Positions 1 through 8,846 of a stretch of 64,000 nucleotides of DNA are shown in pieces. The translations under genes were made by a program, and so were the position numbers. The notes below the pieces were generated by a model. That model did no database searches and had not been told where the DNA came from. It saw nothing but the letters and a program-made list of their open reading frames with translations. The stretch comes from Membranihabitans maritimus (GTDB taxonomy: Bacteria > Bacteroidota > Bacteroidia > Chitinophagales > Saprospiraceae): NCBI RefSeq assembly GCF_021729145.1, contig NZ_JAJSLW010000009.1:124001-188000 (forward strand), given 5' to 3'. Positions within the stretch are counted from its first letter, which is position 1; each line of letters begins with the position of its first letter.

Positions 1-593
1 TCCATATTATCACCACCCAACATACTCATGTATGCTCCAAATACACCACCTGCAATGGTAGCCATCCCACCCGTCATCAGGCACATTATTTCCGATTTAG
101 ACATTTTCTCCAAATAGGGCTTGATGACCAATGGAGCTTCCGTCTGACCGATAAATACATTCGCAGCAGCAGCAAGGCTTTCACGACCTGACATTTGCAT
201 CGTGCGATTCATTACCCATGCAAATCCATAAACCACTTTTTGTAGTATCCCCAGATAATACAAAAGTGAGGATAATGCAGAGAAAAATACAATGGTAGGT
301 AAAATAGTAAATGCAAAACCAAACTTTCCTCCCGGTTCTGCCAAATCCCCAAATAAGAATATAGAGGATTCAGTTATAGCATCGATCATAAGCACAAAAA
401 AGTCGACGATAATTTGAAATATGTTGCGAATAAATGGAACATGAATTAATAATATTGCCAAAATGAATTGTAAAGCCAATCCCGTGATGACTAACCTCCA
501 ATTTATCTCTTTTCTATTGTTACTCAATAAAAAACAAACGATTAACAAAAATGCCATTCCAAGGAGTCCTCTTAGAGTATTTTCTAGATCCAT
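1..593 (-). CDS. nupC: Concentrative nucleoside transporter (CNT/NupC family), 3' end outside window
   Basis: Reading the minus strand from the ATG at 593 gives an open frame to the window edge, so the C-terminal part is missing. The protein starts MDLENTLRGLLGMAF, has several hydrophobic membrane helices, and carries the CNT signature GQTEAP followed by a region rich in small residues (GGMATIAGGVFGAYMSM). CNT proteins import nucleosides with Na+ or H+ across the inner membrane. It is divergent from a uridine kinase 220 bp away, which suggests a nucleoside salvage pair. Sodium versus proton coupling cannot be told from this fragment. Confidence 0.9.
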   Translation of the reverse strand, partial: MDLENTLRGLLGMAFLLIVCFLLSNNRKEINWRLVITGLALQFILAILLIHVPFIRNIFQIIVDFFVLMIDAITESSIFLFGDLAEPGGKFGFAFTILPTIVFFSALSSLLYYLGILQKVVYGFAWVMNRTMQMSGRESLAAAANVFIGQTEAPLVIKPYLEKMSKSEIMCLMTGGMATIAGGVFGAYMSMLGGDNM

Positions 594-812
594 ATTACAA
601 TTTAAGTGCGCAGGGTCGCCACCATTTCAATGATAGTTAATAATTTTAATACATTGTCAATACAATCAGTCTGTAAAGATTTGAATTTGACACAATAATA
701 TTTTGCAGTTTAGTGAATATATTTGGAAAATCAAATTCCTTTTTTCGTTCGCCCGGCAAATTGAAAAAAATATTAATAAATTTTTGTTTCTTCAATCAAA
801 TTTTGAAGTTAT

Positions 813-1445
813 ATGAAATCATGGATTATAGGAATATCTGGTGGAAGTGGTTCTGGAAAAAGCGTATTTCTCGAGGATCTGAAAAATTCATTTGCAGAGG
901 AGGAAGTATGTTTTGTTTCTCAGGACAATTACTATAAAAGAAGGGAAGTCCAAAAGGAAGACCGTAATGGGATTAAAAATTTTGACCTTCCGTTCAGTAT
1001 CCAATTAGATGAGTTTACGGATGATCTTCGTAAATTGCAAAGGGGTGAAACGGTATCCAGGAATGAATATACCTTCAATAACCCAAAAGCAAAAAGTCGA
1101 GAACTAAAGTTTGTACCCGCTCCTGTTATTGTTGCTGAGGGATTATTTTTATTTTCACATGCACCAGTATGGGATATCCTGGATTTGTCAATCTTTATTA
1201 ATGCTACGGATAGCCAGAGACTATCCAGAAGAATTATCAGGGACCAAATGGAAAGAAACTATCCACTTAAAGATGTTCTTTATCGATACGAACACCATGT
1301 ATTCCCTGCCTATAAAGCTTACATAGAACCTTATTATGATAAAGTTGATATGGTAATTAATAACACCACCAGATATGATTCCGGTTTGGATGTTGTAAAA
1401 CTTTATATTAAACAAAAAATAAAGGATTCTTCAGGGAGTAAATAG
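813..1445 (+). CDS. udk: Uridine kinase family protein
   Basis: The 210-residue protein has a Walker A motif GGSGSGKS at residues 9-16 and the usual uridine kinase/phosphoribulokinase layout: QDNYYKR substrate loop, DLPFSIQLDEF, and an RRIIRDQ lid-like segment. Uridine kinase phosphorylates uridine and cytidine with ATP or GTP in pyrimidine salvage. Length matches the family (about 210 aa). It is divergent from the nucleoside transporter, so uptake and trapping are encoded side by side. The ATG at 813 puts the P-loop at the normal N-terminal position. Confidence 0.9.
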   Translation: MKSWIIGISGGSGSGKSVFLEDLKNSFAEEEVCFVSQDNYYKRREVQKEDRNGIKNFDLPFSIQLDEFTDDLRKLQRGETVSRNEYTFNNPKAKSRELKFVPAPVIVAEGLFLFSHAPVWDILDLSIFINATDSQRLSRRIIRDQMERNYPLKDVLYRYEHHVFPAYKAYIEPYYDKVDMVINNTTRYDSGLDVVKLYIKQKIKDSSGSK

Positions 1446-1709
1446 GTGTTGTATGAAGCCAGGGGTATTTCAAAAAATTCATCCAATACAATTTATTAAT
1501 AAAAGTGTATTCAAAGCTAATTTTAGGCCAAGCACACATTGCAAGAAATAGGCTGAATTTATATACATTCTTTTTAATGCCATTCTGCTTCGCAAATCTT
1601 ATCTCTGATTAATTTTAATAGTTGAAAAATTGTCAGTATAATTACTTTCCCTTTTTAAAAATGGTATTATTTTTTATATTGTATTTCAATAAAATAGCAA
1701 TTTTCTTAT

Positions 1710-2777
1710 ATGAATGGAAATATAAATTCTAGACGAAAATTTATTAAGACTTCAGCTGGTTTAACGGCTGCCAGTGCATTTATTTCACCTTTTAACATCA
1801 TAAATAAATTTAATATAGTAATGGATATAAAATTAGGCCATGGTGATCACACCTATAAAGTGATTAAAGGTTGGGGGATACTCGACGCAGGGAAGAATCC
1901 AGTAAACGATTGCCATGAAATGGTGCAGGACAGTAAGGGAAGACTGATATTACTCACTAATGAAACAAAAAATAACATTATAATATATGATAAATCTGGA
2001 AAACTTCTGGAGACCTGGGGGCATAGTTATCCCGGAGGACATGGATTGACATTGAGTAATGAAGGAGGTGAAGAATTTTTATTTTTGACAGATACAAAAA
2101 GAAACCAGGTTATAAAAACAGATCTTAAGGGGAATGAGATTATGGTAATAGATTATCCGAGGGTAACCGGAGAATACGAATACCCCGGTAAGTTTGTACC
2201 TACAGAAACTGCTATTAATCCGGCAAACGGAGATATTTATATAGCTGATGGATACGGAAGCAATTTTATTATACAATACAACCATGATGGGGAATATATA
2301 CGACATTTTGGTGGAAAGGGTGAATCGGAGGAAACCTTTAATTGTTGTCATGGTATCCTGGTGGATACAAGAAATGCCAATGACCCCACGTTGCTAATTA
2401 CAGATCGATCCCATATGCAATTAAAACGGTTTACACTTGACGGTAAATATCTGTCTACGATTCCTTTGCCCGGATCATTTATTTGCAGACCGGTTTTAAA
2501 AGGTGACCATATTTATGGAGCTGTATATAGAAGTACTACCCAATCTTATCCTAATTCCGGATATATCACAGTACTCGATAAAAATGATAAAGTGGTGTCT
2601 TCCCCGGGCGGTACAGAACCAATTTATAAAAATGGGGAATTACAGGAGCAAAGAAAAGATCGTTCATTTTTGGGTTTTATGCATCCCCACGATGTTTGTG
2701 TAGACGATGATGAAAGTATTTATGTCCCCCAGTGGGCTTCGGAGAAAACGTATCCCGTAAAATTGGAAAGGGTCTAA
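1710..2777 (+). CDS. Tat-exported NHL-repeat/six-bladed beta-propeller protein
   Basis: The 355-residue protein begins with a twin-arginine-type signal (RRKFIKTSAGLTAASAF). The mature part has repeated blade-like segments such as NGDIYIADGYGSNFIIQYN and ESIYVPQW, typical of NHL-repeat propellers, including relatives of peptidyl-alpha-hydroxyglycine amidating lyase. Family membership does not fix the substrate. It stands alone, about 265 bp after udk and convergent with the ccm operon, and is probably periplasmic or surface exposed. The function is not known. Confidence 0.75.
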   Translation: MNGNINSRRKFIKTSAGLTAASAFISPFNIINKFNIVMDIKLGHGDHTYKVIKGWGILDAGKNPVNDCHEMVQDSKGRLILLTNETKNNIIIYDKSGKLLETWGHSYPGGHGLTLSNEGGEEFLFLTDTKRNQVIKTDLKGNEIMVIDYPRVTGEYEYPGKFVPTETAINPANGDIYIADGYGSNFIIQYNHDGEYIRHFGGKGESEETFNCCHGILVDTRNANDPTLLITDRSHMQLKRFTLDGKYLSTIPLPGSFICRPVLKGDHIYGAVYRSTTQSYPNSGYITVLDKNDKVVSSPGGTEPIYKNGELQEQRKDRSFLGFMHPHDVCVDDDESIYVPQWASEKTYPVKLERV

Positions 2778-2843
2778 TAGTAGTGTTTGGATGAATCCTA
2801 ATTACAAGCTGAAAGTATAGATGTGAAATTTGATACACTGGAA

Positions 2844-3119
2844 TTAAATTATTTCCAGGATATCTTCATCTTCCGTGATTGGAGGTTCAAAGCGATTTTT
2901 GAAGTTCAGTATTTCATCCAGTTTTCCTTCTATAAATTGAAAGGTTTTCTCTGGGGAATCAGCTTTTAGATTATTGAGAACGGTTGACTGCTCTTCCCGG
3001 AACTTGAGGATGATTTCTGCCTGGCTTTTTTCAAATTTTACAGATAGTTTATCGTTTTGATTGAATAAGGTAATTTTAATTCGTGGATGGTCTATTTGTC
3101 CAATAATTCGCATTCTCAA
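2844..3119 (-). CDS. Small conserved-looking hypothetical protein
   Basis: This 91-residue protein starts within a 4-bp overlap with the upstream DUF2520 gene, so it is probably translationally coupled and the last gene of the ccmE-ccmF operon. The N-terminal half looks like beta strands (RIIGQIDHPRIKITLFNQND), the middle is charged and helical, and the C-terminus is acidic (EDEDILEII). There are no membrane segments or signal peptide. I do not recognise the family. Confidence 0.7.
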   Translation of the reverse strand: MRMRIIGQIDHPRIKITLFNQNDKLSVKFEKSQAEIILKFREEQSTVLNNLKADSPEKTFQFIEGKLDEILNFKNRFEPPITEDEDILEII

Positions 3120-3895
3120 ATAAATTTGGTAATATAATCAGCCATTTCTCTATAAATTGCGCGAATGTTGCTATCATAGTTTTCCAGAAAATCTTCGTGC
3201 TTGTAAATAATGTCCCAATCTCTTCGTATAGCAGGACCTGTTTGAGCTTCAGCTGGGTTCAATGTTTTTATTTTATCAGCTGTTTCATAGATTAATGGTT
3301 TTAAATTATCAAACGAGATATTAAAATCTTTACACAATTTGTGGCTGATACTATACATTGCATTAACATAATTGCACGCAAAAATAGCGGCAATATGCAT
3401 TGATACCCGTTGATCGTCGGAAATAATATCTACCCTTCGTGATATTTTAGAAGCCAAATACCTGAGTGCTTCTTCACTATAGGAATTGCCTCCTGTGATA
3501 AAAAAGGGGATTTCACTATAGTCTACATCTTTATTACTTGAAAATGTCTGAAGTGGGTAAAATACGCCGTAGTTTTCGAAGTAAGGTTTTATGACGGTAG
3601 AGGGAATACTTCCCGAGCAGTGGCAAACAATAGTTTCCGGTGAAACAATATCTTCTATCCGTTCCAACATCTCTATGATTGCTTCATCTTTCACACAGAC
3701 GATTAAAATCCTTACATTCGCAACAGATTTTAAATCCTGTGAGTAGGGAACCCCTTTTACCTGAAGCGGACCGGGAACTATACTTCTATTATAAACTTTA
3801 ACGATGTCTTTTGCTTTCGATGAATGTAAAGCTATCGTCAAATGTTTTCCTACATTTCCATGTCCTATAATCCCTATTGTATTATTCTCAGTCAT
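3116..3895 (-). CDS. DUF2520 Rossmann-fold protein (F420-/NADP-dependent oxidoreductase-like)
   Basis: The 259-residue protein opens with a dinucleotide-binding GxGxxG motif (IGIIGHGNVGKHL) and continues with a Rossmann domain, a VCHCSGS loop and a helical C-terminal domain, matching DUF2520 proteins (related to ProC and 6-phosphogluconate dehydrogenase folds). The biochemical role of the family is not established; NAD(P) binding is expected. It overlaps ccmF by 4 bp (ATGA) and the next gene by 4 bp, so it is a middle member of the operon. Confidence 0.85.
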   Translation of the reverse strand: MTENNTIGIIGHGNVGKHLTIALHSSKAKDIVKVYNRSIVPGPLQVKGVPYSQDLKSVANVRILIVCVKDEAIIEMLERIEDIVSPETIVCHCSGSIPSTVIKPYFENYGVFYPLQTFSSNKDVDYSEIPFFITGGNSYSEEALRYLASKISRRVDIISDDQRVSMHIAAIFACNYVNAMYSISHKLCKDFNISFDNLKPLIYETADKIKTLNPAEAQTGPAIRRDWDIIYKHEDFLENYDSNIRAIYREMADYITKFI

Positions 3896-6714
3896 TTTGC
3901 ATTTGATCTTCGTACATATAAGGATACGAAAAATCCACTTAACATCAGAATACTACCGAGCCAAAATAAATTAATCCCTGGAAATACGATCGCCTCAAGA
4001 ACCAGAAAATCATTTCTGGGAACATCTTCAGCGATTCGGATTGATACCGGCTTATCGCGCCAATGGTTTTCGCCTATAGCGAATTCCATTTTGCCTGTCG
4101 CCGGATCTATATGTACAAAATTGGCGGCTAATCCACTTCTTGGTTTATAATCTCTTATATAGTGAGGACTATTTCCACGAATAATAAATACTGGTTCCAG
4201 AATGTCAGTGATGTTTTCATTTCTGTCTCGAATAATTAATTCCGCCTGAACAGCTATATCCCCTTCCTCTGACTGATATTCCGGATGACTAATTTCCTTA
4301 TTCAAACCGTTGAGTGTTATTGTATAAGGACTAAAAGGAATGGTTTCTCCTTTTGTAAGAACCACTTTGTGATATTCAAGATCCTCGTCCTTGGGATATA
4401 AAATATTTACAAATGCATCCCCCAGCCTTGCTTTGACTTTAAATTCATTAAATCGGGCCGGGTAGTGGGCTACAAATTTATGTTCTTTAATAGCCAGGGT
4501 CGGAATTGCCAGGTGGGAAATGTTGTTTTCGGGATCTTCAAAAAGTAAGGTTGCGCCTATAGCAATGTCTGATGAATCCCTGGTGTAGTCTTCGTGAAGC
4601 CGATTAAAAGAAATATCCTTTAAAACAGCTGTGTGTCTTCTTAGGAATACCGTGTCACCAATATTAATATTGTATTCCTCATAGTAAAGACTATCTTCCA
4701 GTTTTCGTGCCTCATTCGCATTCATGACATCCCTTGGCAGCGCTTTTATAGCCGTAAATATATCTTTACCCAACCTTCGGTCTGTAGAAGGATTAAAGGA
4801 AACGACTTCTGTAAAATCCTGATTATAAACGGCTGACGGAGATAACTCAAATGAATCTACCGGGTTGCCTTTCTGATCTTTTTCAACAAATTTAATTTGA
4901 TAAAACCTTTCATTTCTCATCAGTGTATCCTGATAAAAAATGGCATCATAGTTACTCATTGCCATTGGTACATCGTCAAAAAGCATGATATTCTTTTCGG
5001 CCATCTCCTGGTCTGCTACTAATTCCCGCATAATAAAGGGATTGGTAGAAATGTAGTGTTTTTTGAGACCGGAAGCCATTACACCCCATATCATTATGGC
5101 AAAGCCTATATGAGAAAGAACGGAAGACAATTTTTTAGCATTGGGTTTAAACCCTACAAATAAAAATGCTGCATTCGAGAGAAGACCGTATGTAGCTGCA
5201 TAAATAAGAAGGGCATAACCTATTCCCTGTCCCCCGACCCATTTCAGTCCGAAGTATGCAATAGGAATAGAAATAAGTAAGCTTATTCCCAGTGTTTTAC
5301 CTATTTTTTTAAGTCTATTCTTGAAATTTTTCTCTTTATACCGGAGGAATTGTGAGGTCCCAGACATTAATCCGATTAGTACGGCGATCCACATTTGATA
5401 TTTGTTATAATGGGCTATTGGATCCAGTGGGGTAGTCCTGTGATATTGACTAAGGTCTTGATTCAATAGGTTGCCGACAAAATCTATTATTTTATTAAAT
5501 ACCGGGATACTGGTAGTAAATGTTATCAGGATAGTAGACAATATAAGCACAAATGATCCCAGGTACATCCAGAATTCCCTGGACCAAAATGGTTCTTCGT
5601 CTTTTTGGGTAGGAATTAGTTTTCGCTTTCTAAAGTACGTAAAGACCGTTAATCCCAGGAAAAATAAGATAAAAGAAATAAGTTGGGTCTCCATACCCAG
5701 TGAAGTAAATGCATGGGCAGAACTTTCACTTGTGAGACCGCTTCTTGTCAGGAAAGTAGAATACAGGACCATTAGAAAAGTAAGGGCATACATCAAAAAG
5801 CCCAACTTGTATGACCGGTTTACGCTTTTAGACACTACATTTGCATGAATTCCCGCTACAATTAATAACCACGGCACCAATGAAGTATTTTCCACCGGAT
5901 CCCATGCCCAATATCCACCAAATGATAGTGCTTCATAGGCCCATGCACCACCCATCAAAATTCCTATACCCAGGATACCACCTGCCCACAAGGCCCATTT
6001 TAATCCAACCGATACCCATTCTGTAAATTTATTCATCAGTATGGATCCGGTGCTTATGGCAAAAGGTACACTGCAGAGGGCAAATCCCAGAAACAGGGTA
6101 GGAGGGTGGATGACCATCCAATAGTTTTGGAGTAAAGGGTTTAATCCGCGTCCATTAATTTGCGATAAATAATTCGGGTCTGAAAATATTGGAGCTACAT
6201 TTTCTTCCCGTAACAAATTAAAAGGCGAACTACCGATCTTCCCGTCACCTACGACAAACCCCAATACCATACTACTTAAAAAAACCTGTATTAGTGCCAT
6301 GATCCACATCGTACTCGATTCCCATTTGGAGGAAACTTTTATAAATACAATGCTTACTATAATTTGCCAAAAAGCCCAAAGGAGAAAACTCCCTTCCTGG
6401 TCTTCCCAAAAAGCGGAAAACATATACTTGAATGGGAGGCTGTCCGATACGTGGTCATAGACATAATTATATTCGTAATGTCTACCGAGCATAAGACCAA
6501 ACAGGATAACTATTGCCCCAATGATGCTTATACCGTGAATATAAAATGAATACCTCCCCAGTTTTTTCCAGCTTTCCGAATCTTCTTCGTTTCGGGTAGC
6601 TGCAAAGTAGGAAATAGCACTCACGATCGCTGCTACAAAGGCAGTTATAAGCAGGTAATGACCCAACTCCCCCGGCCAGAGAAGTTCACCTATATACTCC
6701 ACATTTTCTGTCAT
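3892..6714 (-). CDS. ccmF: Cytochrome c maturation heme lyase CcmF (CcsA-type heme handling)
   Basis: The 940-residue polytopic membrane protein has the tryptophan-rich heme-handling motif (SFGGYWAWDPVENTSLVPW) and a conserved histidine loop (MVIHPPTLF). CcmF takes heme from CcmE and ligates it to apocytochrome c in the periplasm. The protein is longer than E. coli CcmF (about 650 aa) because of a large soluble insert, roughly residues 560-900, before the last membrane helix near the C-terminus. It lies 7 bp after ccmE. No CcmH or CcmG is visible nearby. Confidence 0.93.
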   Translation of the reverse strand: MTENVEYIGELLWPGELGHYLLITAFVAAIVSAISYFAATRNEEDSESWKKLGRYSFYIHGISIIGAIVILFGLMLGRHYEYNYVYDHVSDSLPFKYMFSAFWEDQEGSFLLWAFWQIIVSIVFIKVSSKWESSTMWIMALIQVFLSSMVLGFVVGDGKIGSSPFNLLREENVAPIFSDPNYLSQINGRGLNPLLQNYWMVIHPPTLFLGFALCSVPFAISTGSILMNKFTEWVSVGLKWALWAGGILGIGILMGGAWAYEALSFGGYWAWDPVENTSLVPWLLIVAGIHANVVSKSVNRSYKLGFLMYALTFLMVLYSTFLTRSGLTSESSAHAFTSLGMETQLISFILFFLGLTVFTYFRKRKLIPTQKDEEPFWSREFWMYLGSFVLILSTILITFTTSIPVFNKIIDFVGNLLNQDLSQYHRTTPLDPIAHYNKYQMWIAVLIGLMSGTSQFLRYKEKNFKNRLKKIGKTLGISLLISIPIAYFGLKWVGGQGIGYALLIYAATYGLLSNAAFLFVGFKPNAKKLSSVLSHIGFAIMIWGVMASGLKKHYISTNPFIMRELVADQEMAEKNIMLFDDVPMAMSNYDAIFYQDTLMRNERFYQIKFVEKDQKGNPVDSFELSPSAVYNQDFTEVVSFNPSTDRRLGKDIFTAIKALPRDVMNANEARKLEDSLYYEEYNINIGDTVFLRRHTAVLKDISFNRLHEDYTRDSSDIAIGATLLFEDPENNISHLAIPTLAIKEHKFVAHYPARFNEFKVKARLGDAFVNILYPKDEDLEYHKVVLTKGETIPFSPYTITLNGLNKEISHPEYQSEEGDIAVQAELIIRDRNENITDILEPVFIIRGNSPHYIRDYKPRSGLAANFVHIDPATGKMEFAIGENHWRDKPVSIRIAEDVPRNDFLVLEAIVFPGINLFWLGSILMLSGFFVSLYVRRSNAK

Positions 6715-6721
6715 AGATTAA

Positions 6722-7120
6722 TCAGGATTGATTTTCAGCTCTTAAATACACTTCTTCTTCCTTATACTTGGATGGGCATTTTAATAAAATATCACTGGCC
6801 AAAAAGTTTTCACCTTCCATTTTGCCCGTAACTACAATCTGTTCCGACATTTCAAAATCCTGCGGTTTTGCCATATTCAATACGACTTTACGCGTGATCC
6901 CGTCTTCGTCAGTCGCATAAAAAGAAAAATAATTAGGGTCTTCTTCAGGATTGTAATAGATCTCTTTGTCTTTTGCCAGTTGACCAACAATTTTTACCTC
7001 AGAAGTGGAATTAGTTGCATCCTCAAAAGATGCATAAGATGCAAAATCCTTTGATGCTGTAAAAATTAACGTCAAAGCAACCACTAAAACTCCTATTCCT
7101 GCTATATGAATTTTTCTCAT
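6722..7120 (-). CDS. ccmE: Heme chaperone CcmE, CxxxY variant
   Basis: The 132-residue protein has one N-terminal membrane anchor (residues about 5-22) and an OB-fold periplasmic domain, as in CcmE. In classical CcmE the heme-binding site is HxxxY; here the equivalent segment is KCPSKYKEEE, so Cys115 replaces the histidine while Tyr119 is kept. CxxxY CcmE proteins are known from some bacteria and archaea. It is the first gene of the operon with ccmF downstream, and a TAnnTTTG-type -7 box lies 24 bp upstream. Confidence 0.9.
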   Translation of the reverse strand: MRKIHIAGIGVLVVALTLIFTASKDFASYASFEDATNSTSEVKIVGQLAKDKEIYYNPEEDPNYFSFYATDEDGITRKVVLNMAKPQDFEMSEQIVVTGKMEGENFLASDILLKCPSKYKEEEVYLRAENQS

Positions 7121-7143
7121 GATATTTTATCATTTCCTTCCCG

Positions 7144-7151
7144 CAAAGGTA
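7144..7151 (-). promoter_or_regulatory. Bacteroidota-type -7 box for the ccmE operon
   Basis: On the minus strand this reads TACCTTTG, an exact match to the TAnnTTTG -7 consensus, about 24 bp before the ccmE ATG. I could not find a convincing -33 element at the usual distance. Confidence 0.5.
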
Positions 7152-7399
7152 CAATGAATTAGTTAATTACAGGAAGAACTATCTTATAAAAAGCATTCGT
7201 TAATCGTTAATTTGGTCTTAAAAATGAGATCCTCATGCAATCAATAACCTCGAATCAAATTGCGCTGATGCTGCACAACCTGTTCCCCTTTATTAAAGTC
7301 CTTAAAATTGTTAACATCCCACCTTTGAAATTGTTATCCAGTGGATTATTTAATTGAGAGGATAGTTTGTTACAAAAAAAAATCGTTAATTCGTTTCAT

Positions 7400-8470
7400 A
7401 TGATTGATATAACCGAGTTCGAAATTAGAATTGATAAAAGCAAGTTTTCCAAATGGATAACAGATACATTCGCGGACAAAACCAATTGGATGGTAGCTGA
7501 TGTAAATGGAGAAATGGGTTTTTCTGTAAAGGAAGTGCGGTGGCCTTCTGGAGAGAATGATCGTAATGTAATCGATGACTTTCAAATTTCGGGAACTTTT
7601 ACATTTGTAAACACTGAATTGGCGGTGGCCGTGGAGGGTAGCATCGGAGTAGTTATAAAATGGGAAAAAACCAGAAAAATAATACCCTTTGAACTCCGAG
7701 ATCTTGTGCTGGGGGATGATCTTATTGTTATTGTAAACGATACCAGCATAAAATGTTCAAATACATTAAATATTCTAGCTGCAAAGTATAAGGATCAATT
7801 ACTGAAAAATGCGGAAAATGGAATTAAACGAATGATTAGTCATTTTCTAAAGGAACTGTATTTGGCTGTCGATAAAAGCTTTTGGGGATATGATACCTAT
7901 GATATTTCCCTGATTTTAGTGGAGAATACTAGAGATTTTATGGTATTATCTGCTGATTTTACAAGGTTAAAAGAGCCGTTACCCATATTACCGGTACCGG
8001 CATATATGGCTGGGATGAAAATAAATGTTCCTACACAATACATGATCAATATTGCCTTGGAAAATGGTCCCGGGGTTATAGAGGTACAAAATCAACAGTT
8101 TACTTTGTCAACTATAGAAATACTGGATACCAATCTAAGTAAGATAATTCTTGATCAGGTGAATGGTAAAAAGAAAGTAAGCGTTATTGGTCACATAGTT
8201 ATCTCAGATAAAGGAATCATAAAGATAAAAGTGGCGAATCTAACAATTGAAGGTATTGGGTTTTTTCAAAAGGCTATTTTCTCTTTATTCAAAGGCATTA
8301 TTACTTCTAAAATTGAAGAAAAAGAAGTAGATATACTATCATTAGTAGATATACAAAGAAGGAATATTGAAGCTAAGTATTCCTTTATGACCTTGCCTTC
8401 ATTAACAAGCTGGAAATTCTTGTTTTTTTCAATATCTCCCGATTATACTAGTTTTTCAATGGGCATTTAG
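7400..8470 (+). CDS. Hypothetical protein, possible TULIP/DUF4403-like
   Basis: The 356-residue product (from the ATG at 7400; a TTG at 7367 would add 11 residues) has two halves with similar alternating beta patterns, a LDLVD-like segment before each turn, and no signal peptide. The paired-half layout is loosely reminiscent of lipid-binding TULIP/DUF4403 proteins, which is only an impression. It overlaps the convergent lipoprotein gene by 4 bp at its stop codon. I do not recognise the family with certainty. Confidence 0.7.
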   Translation: MIDITEFEIRIDKSKFSKWITDTFADKTNWMVADVNGEMGFSVKEVRWPSGENDRNVIDDFQISGTFTFVNTELAVAVEGSIGVVIKWEKTRKIIPFELRDLVLGDDLIVIVNDTSIKCSNTLNILAAKYKDQLLKNAENGIKRMISHFLKELYLAVDKSFWGYDTYDISLILVENTRDFMVLSADFTRLKEPLPILPVPAYMAGMKINVPTQYMINIALENGPGVIEVQNQQFTLSTIEILDTNLSKIILDQVNGKKKVSVIGHIVISDKGIIKIKVANLTIEGIGFFQKAIFSLFKGIITSKIEEKEVDILSLVDIQRRNIEAKYSFMTLPSLTSWKFLFFSISPDYTSFSMGI

Positions 8471-8838
8471 CGAATAAAGAGTACTTTCCGTTGGGATGCT
8501 GGATCTATAAGTAATAATTCCAGACTATCGTTGGAAAATTTTAATATCTCAATTTTACGGACATTTTTTACTGTATCCGTTCCTTTCTCGAGATTTAAAA
8601 ATTGATCCTTAATATAATATGATCCTTCTTCAGATACCTGTCCATTCGAAAACTTGTATTCGGGATAATTAAGATCCAATTCAATTTTATTACTTAGTTG
8701 GTGTTGGACCGAATCCCCCGAAACAGAAATTGTATTGGCCTTCCATTGTCCCGATAATTCTTCACCCATTTCCGAATCACTACACGAAATGGTCAACACA
8801 AATATTGACAGGAATATACAAGTAAAAATAATCTTCAT
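8467..8838 (-). CDS. Small lipoprotein, lipocalin-like
   Basis: I chose the ATG at 8838 rather than the longer open frame because it gives a clean lipoprotein signal (MKIIFTCIFLSIFVLTISCS, with Cys20 as the lipidated residue). The mature part (GQWKANTISVSGD, YYIKDQFLNLEKG) resembles small lipocalin-like or META-type Bacteroidota lipoproteins with a run of beta strands. It lies 8 bp after nhaD, so the two are cotranscribed. The function is unknown. Confidence 0.75.
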   Translation of the reverse strand: MKIIFTCIFLSIFVLTISCSDSEMGEELSGQWKANTISVSGDSVQHQLSNKIELDLNYPEYKFSNGQVSEEGSYYIKDQFLNLEKGTDTVKNVRKIEILKFSNDSLELLLIDPASQRKVLFIR

Positions 8839-8846
8839 ATACGCAA

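Noticed and set aside
713-937. Short plus-strand reading frame overlapping uridine kinase start
   Set aside because: Overlaps the clear udk gene in another frame and has no family resemblance.
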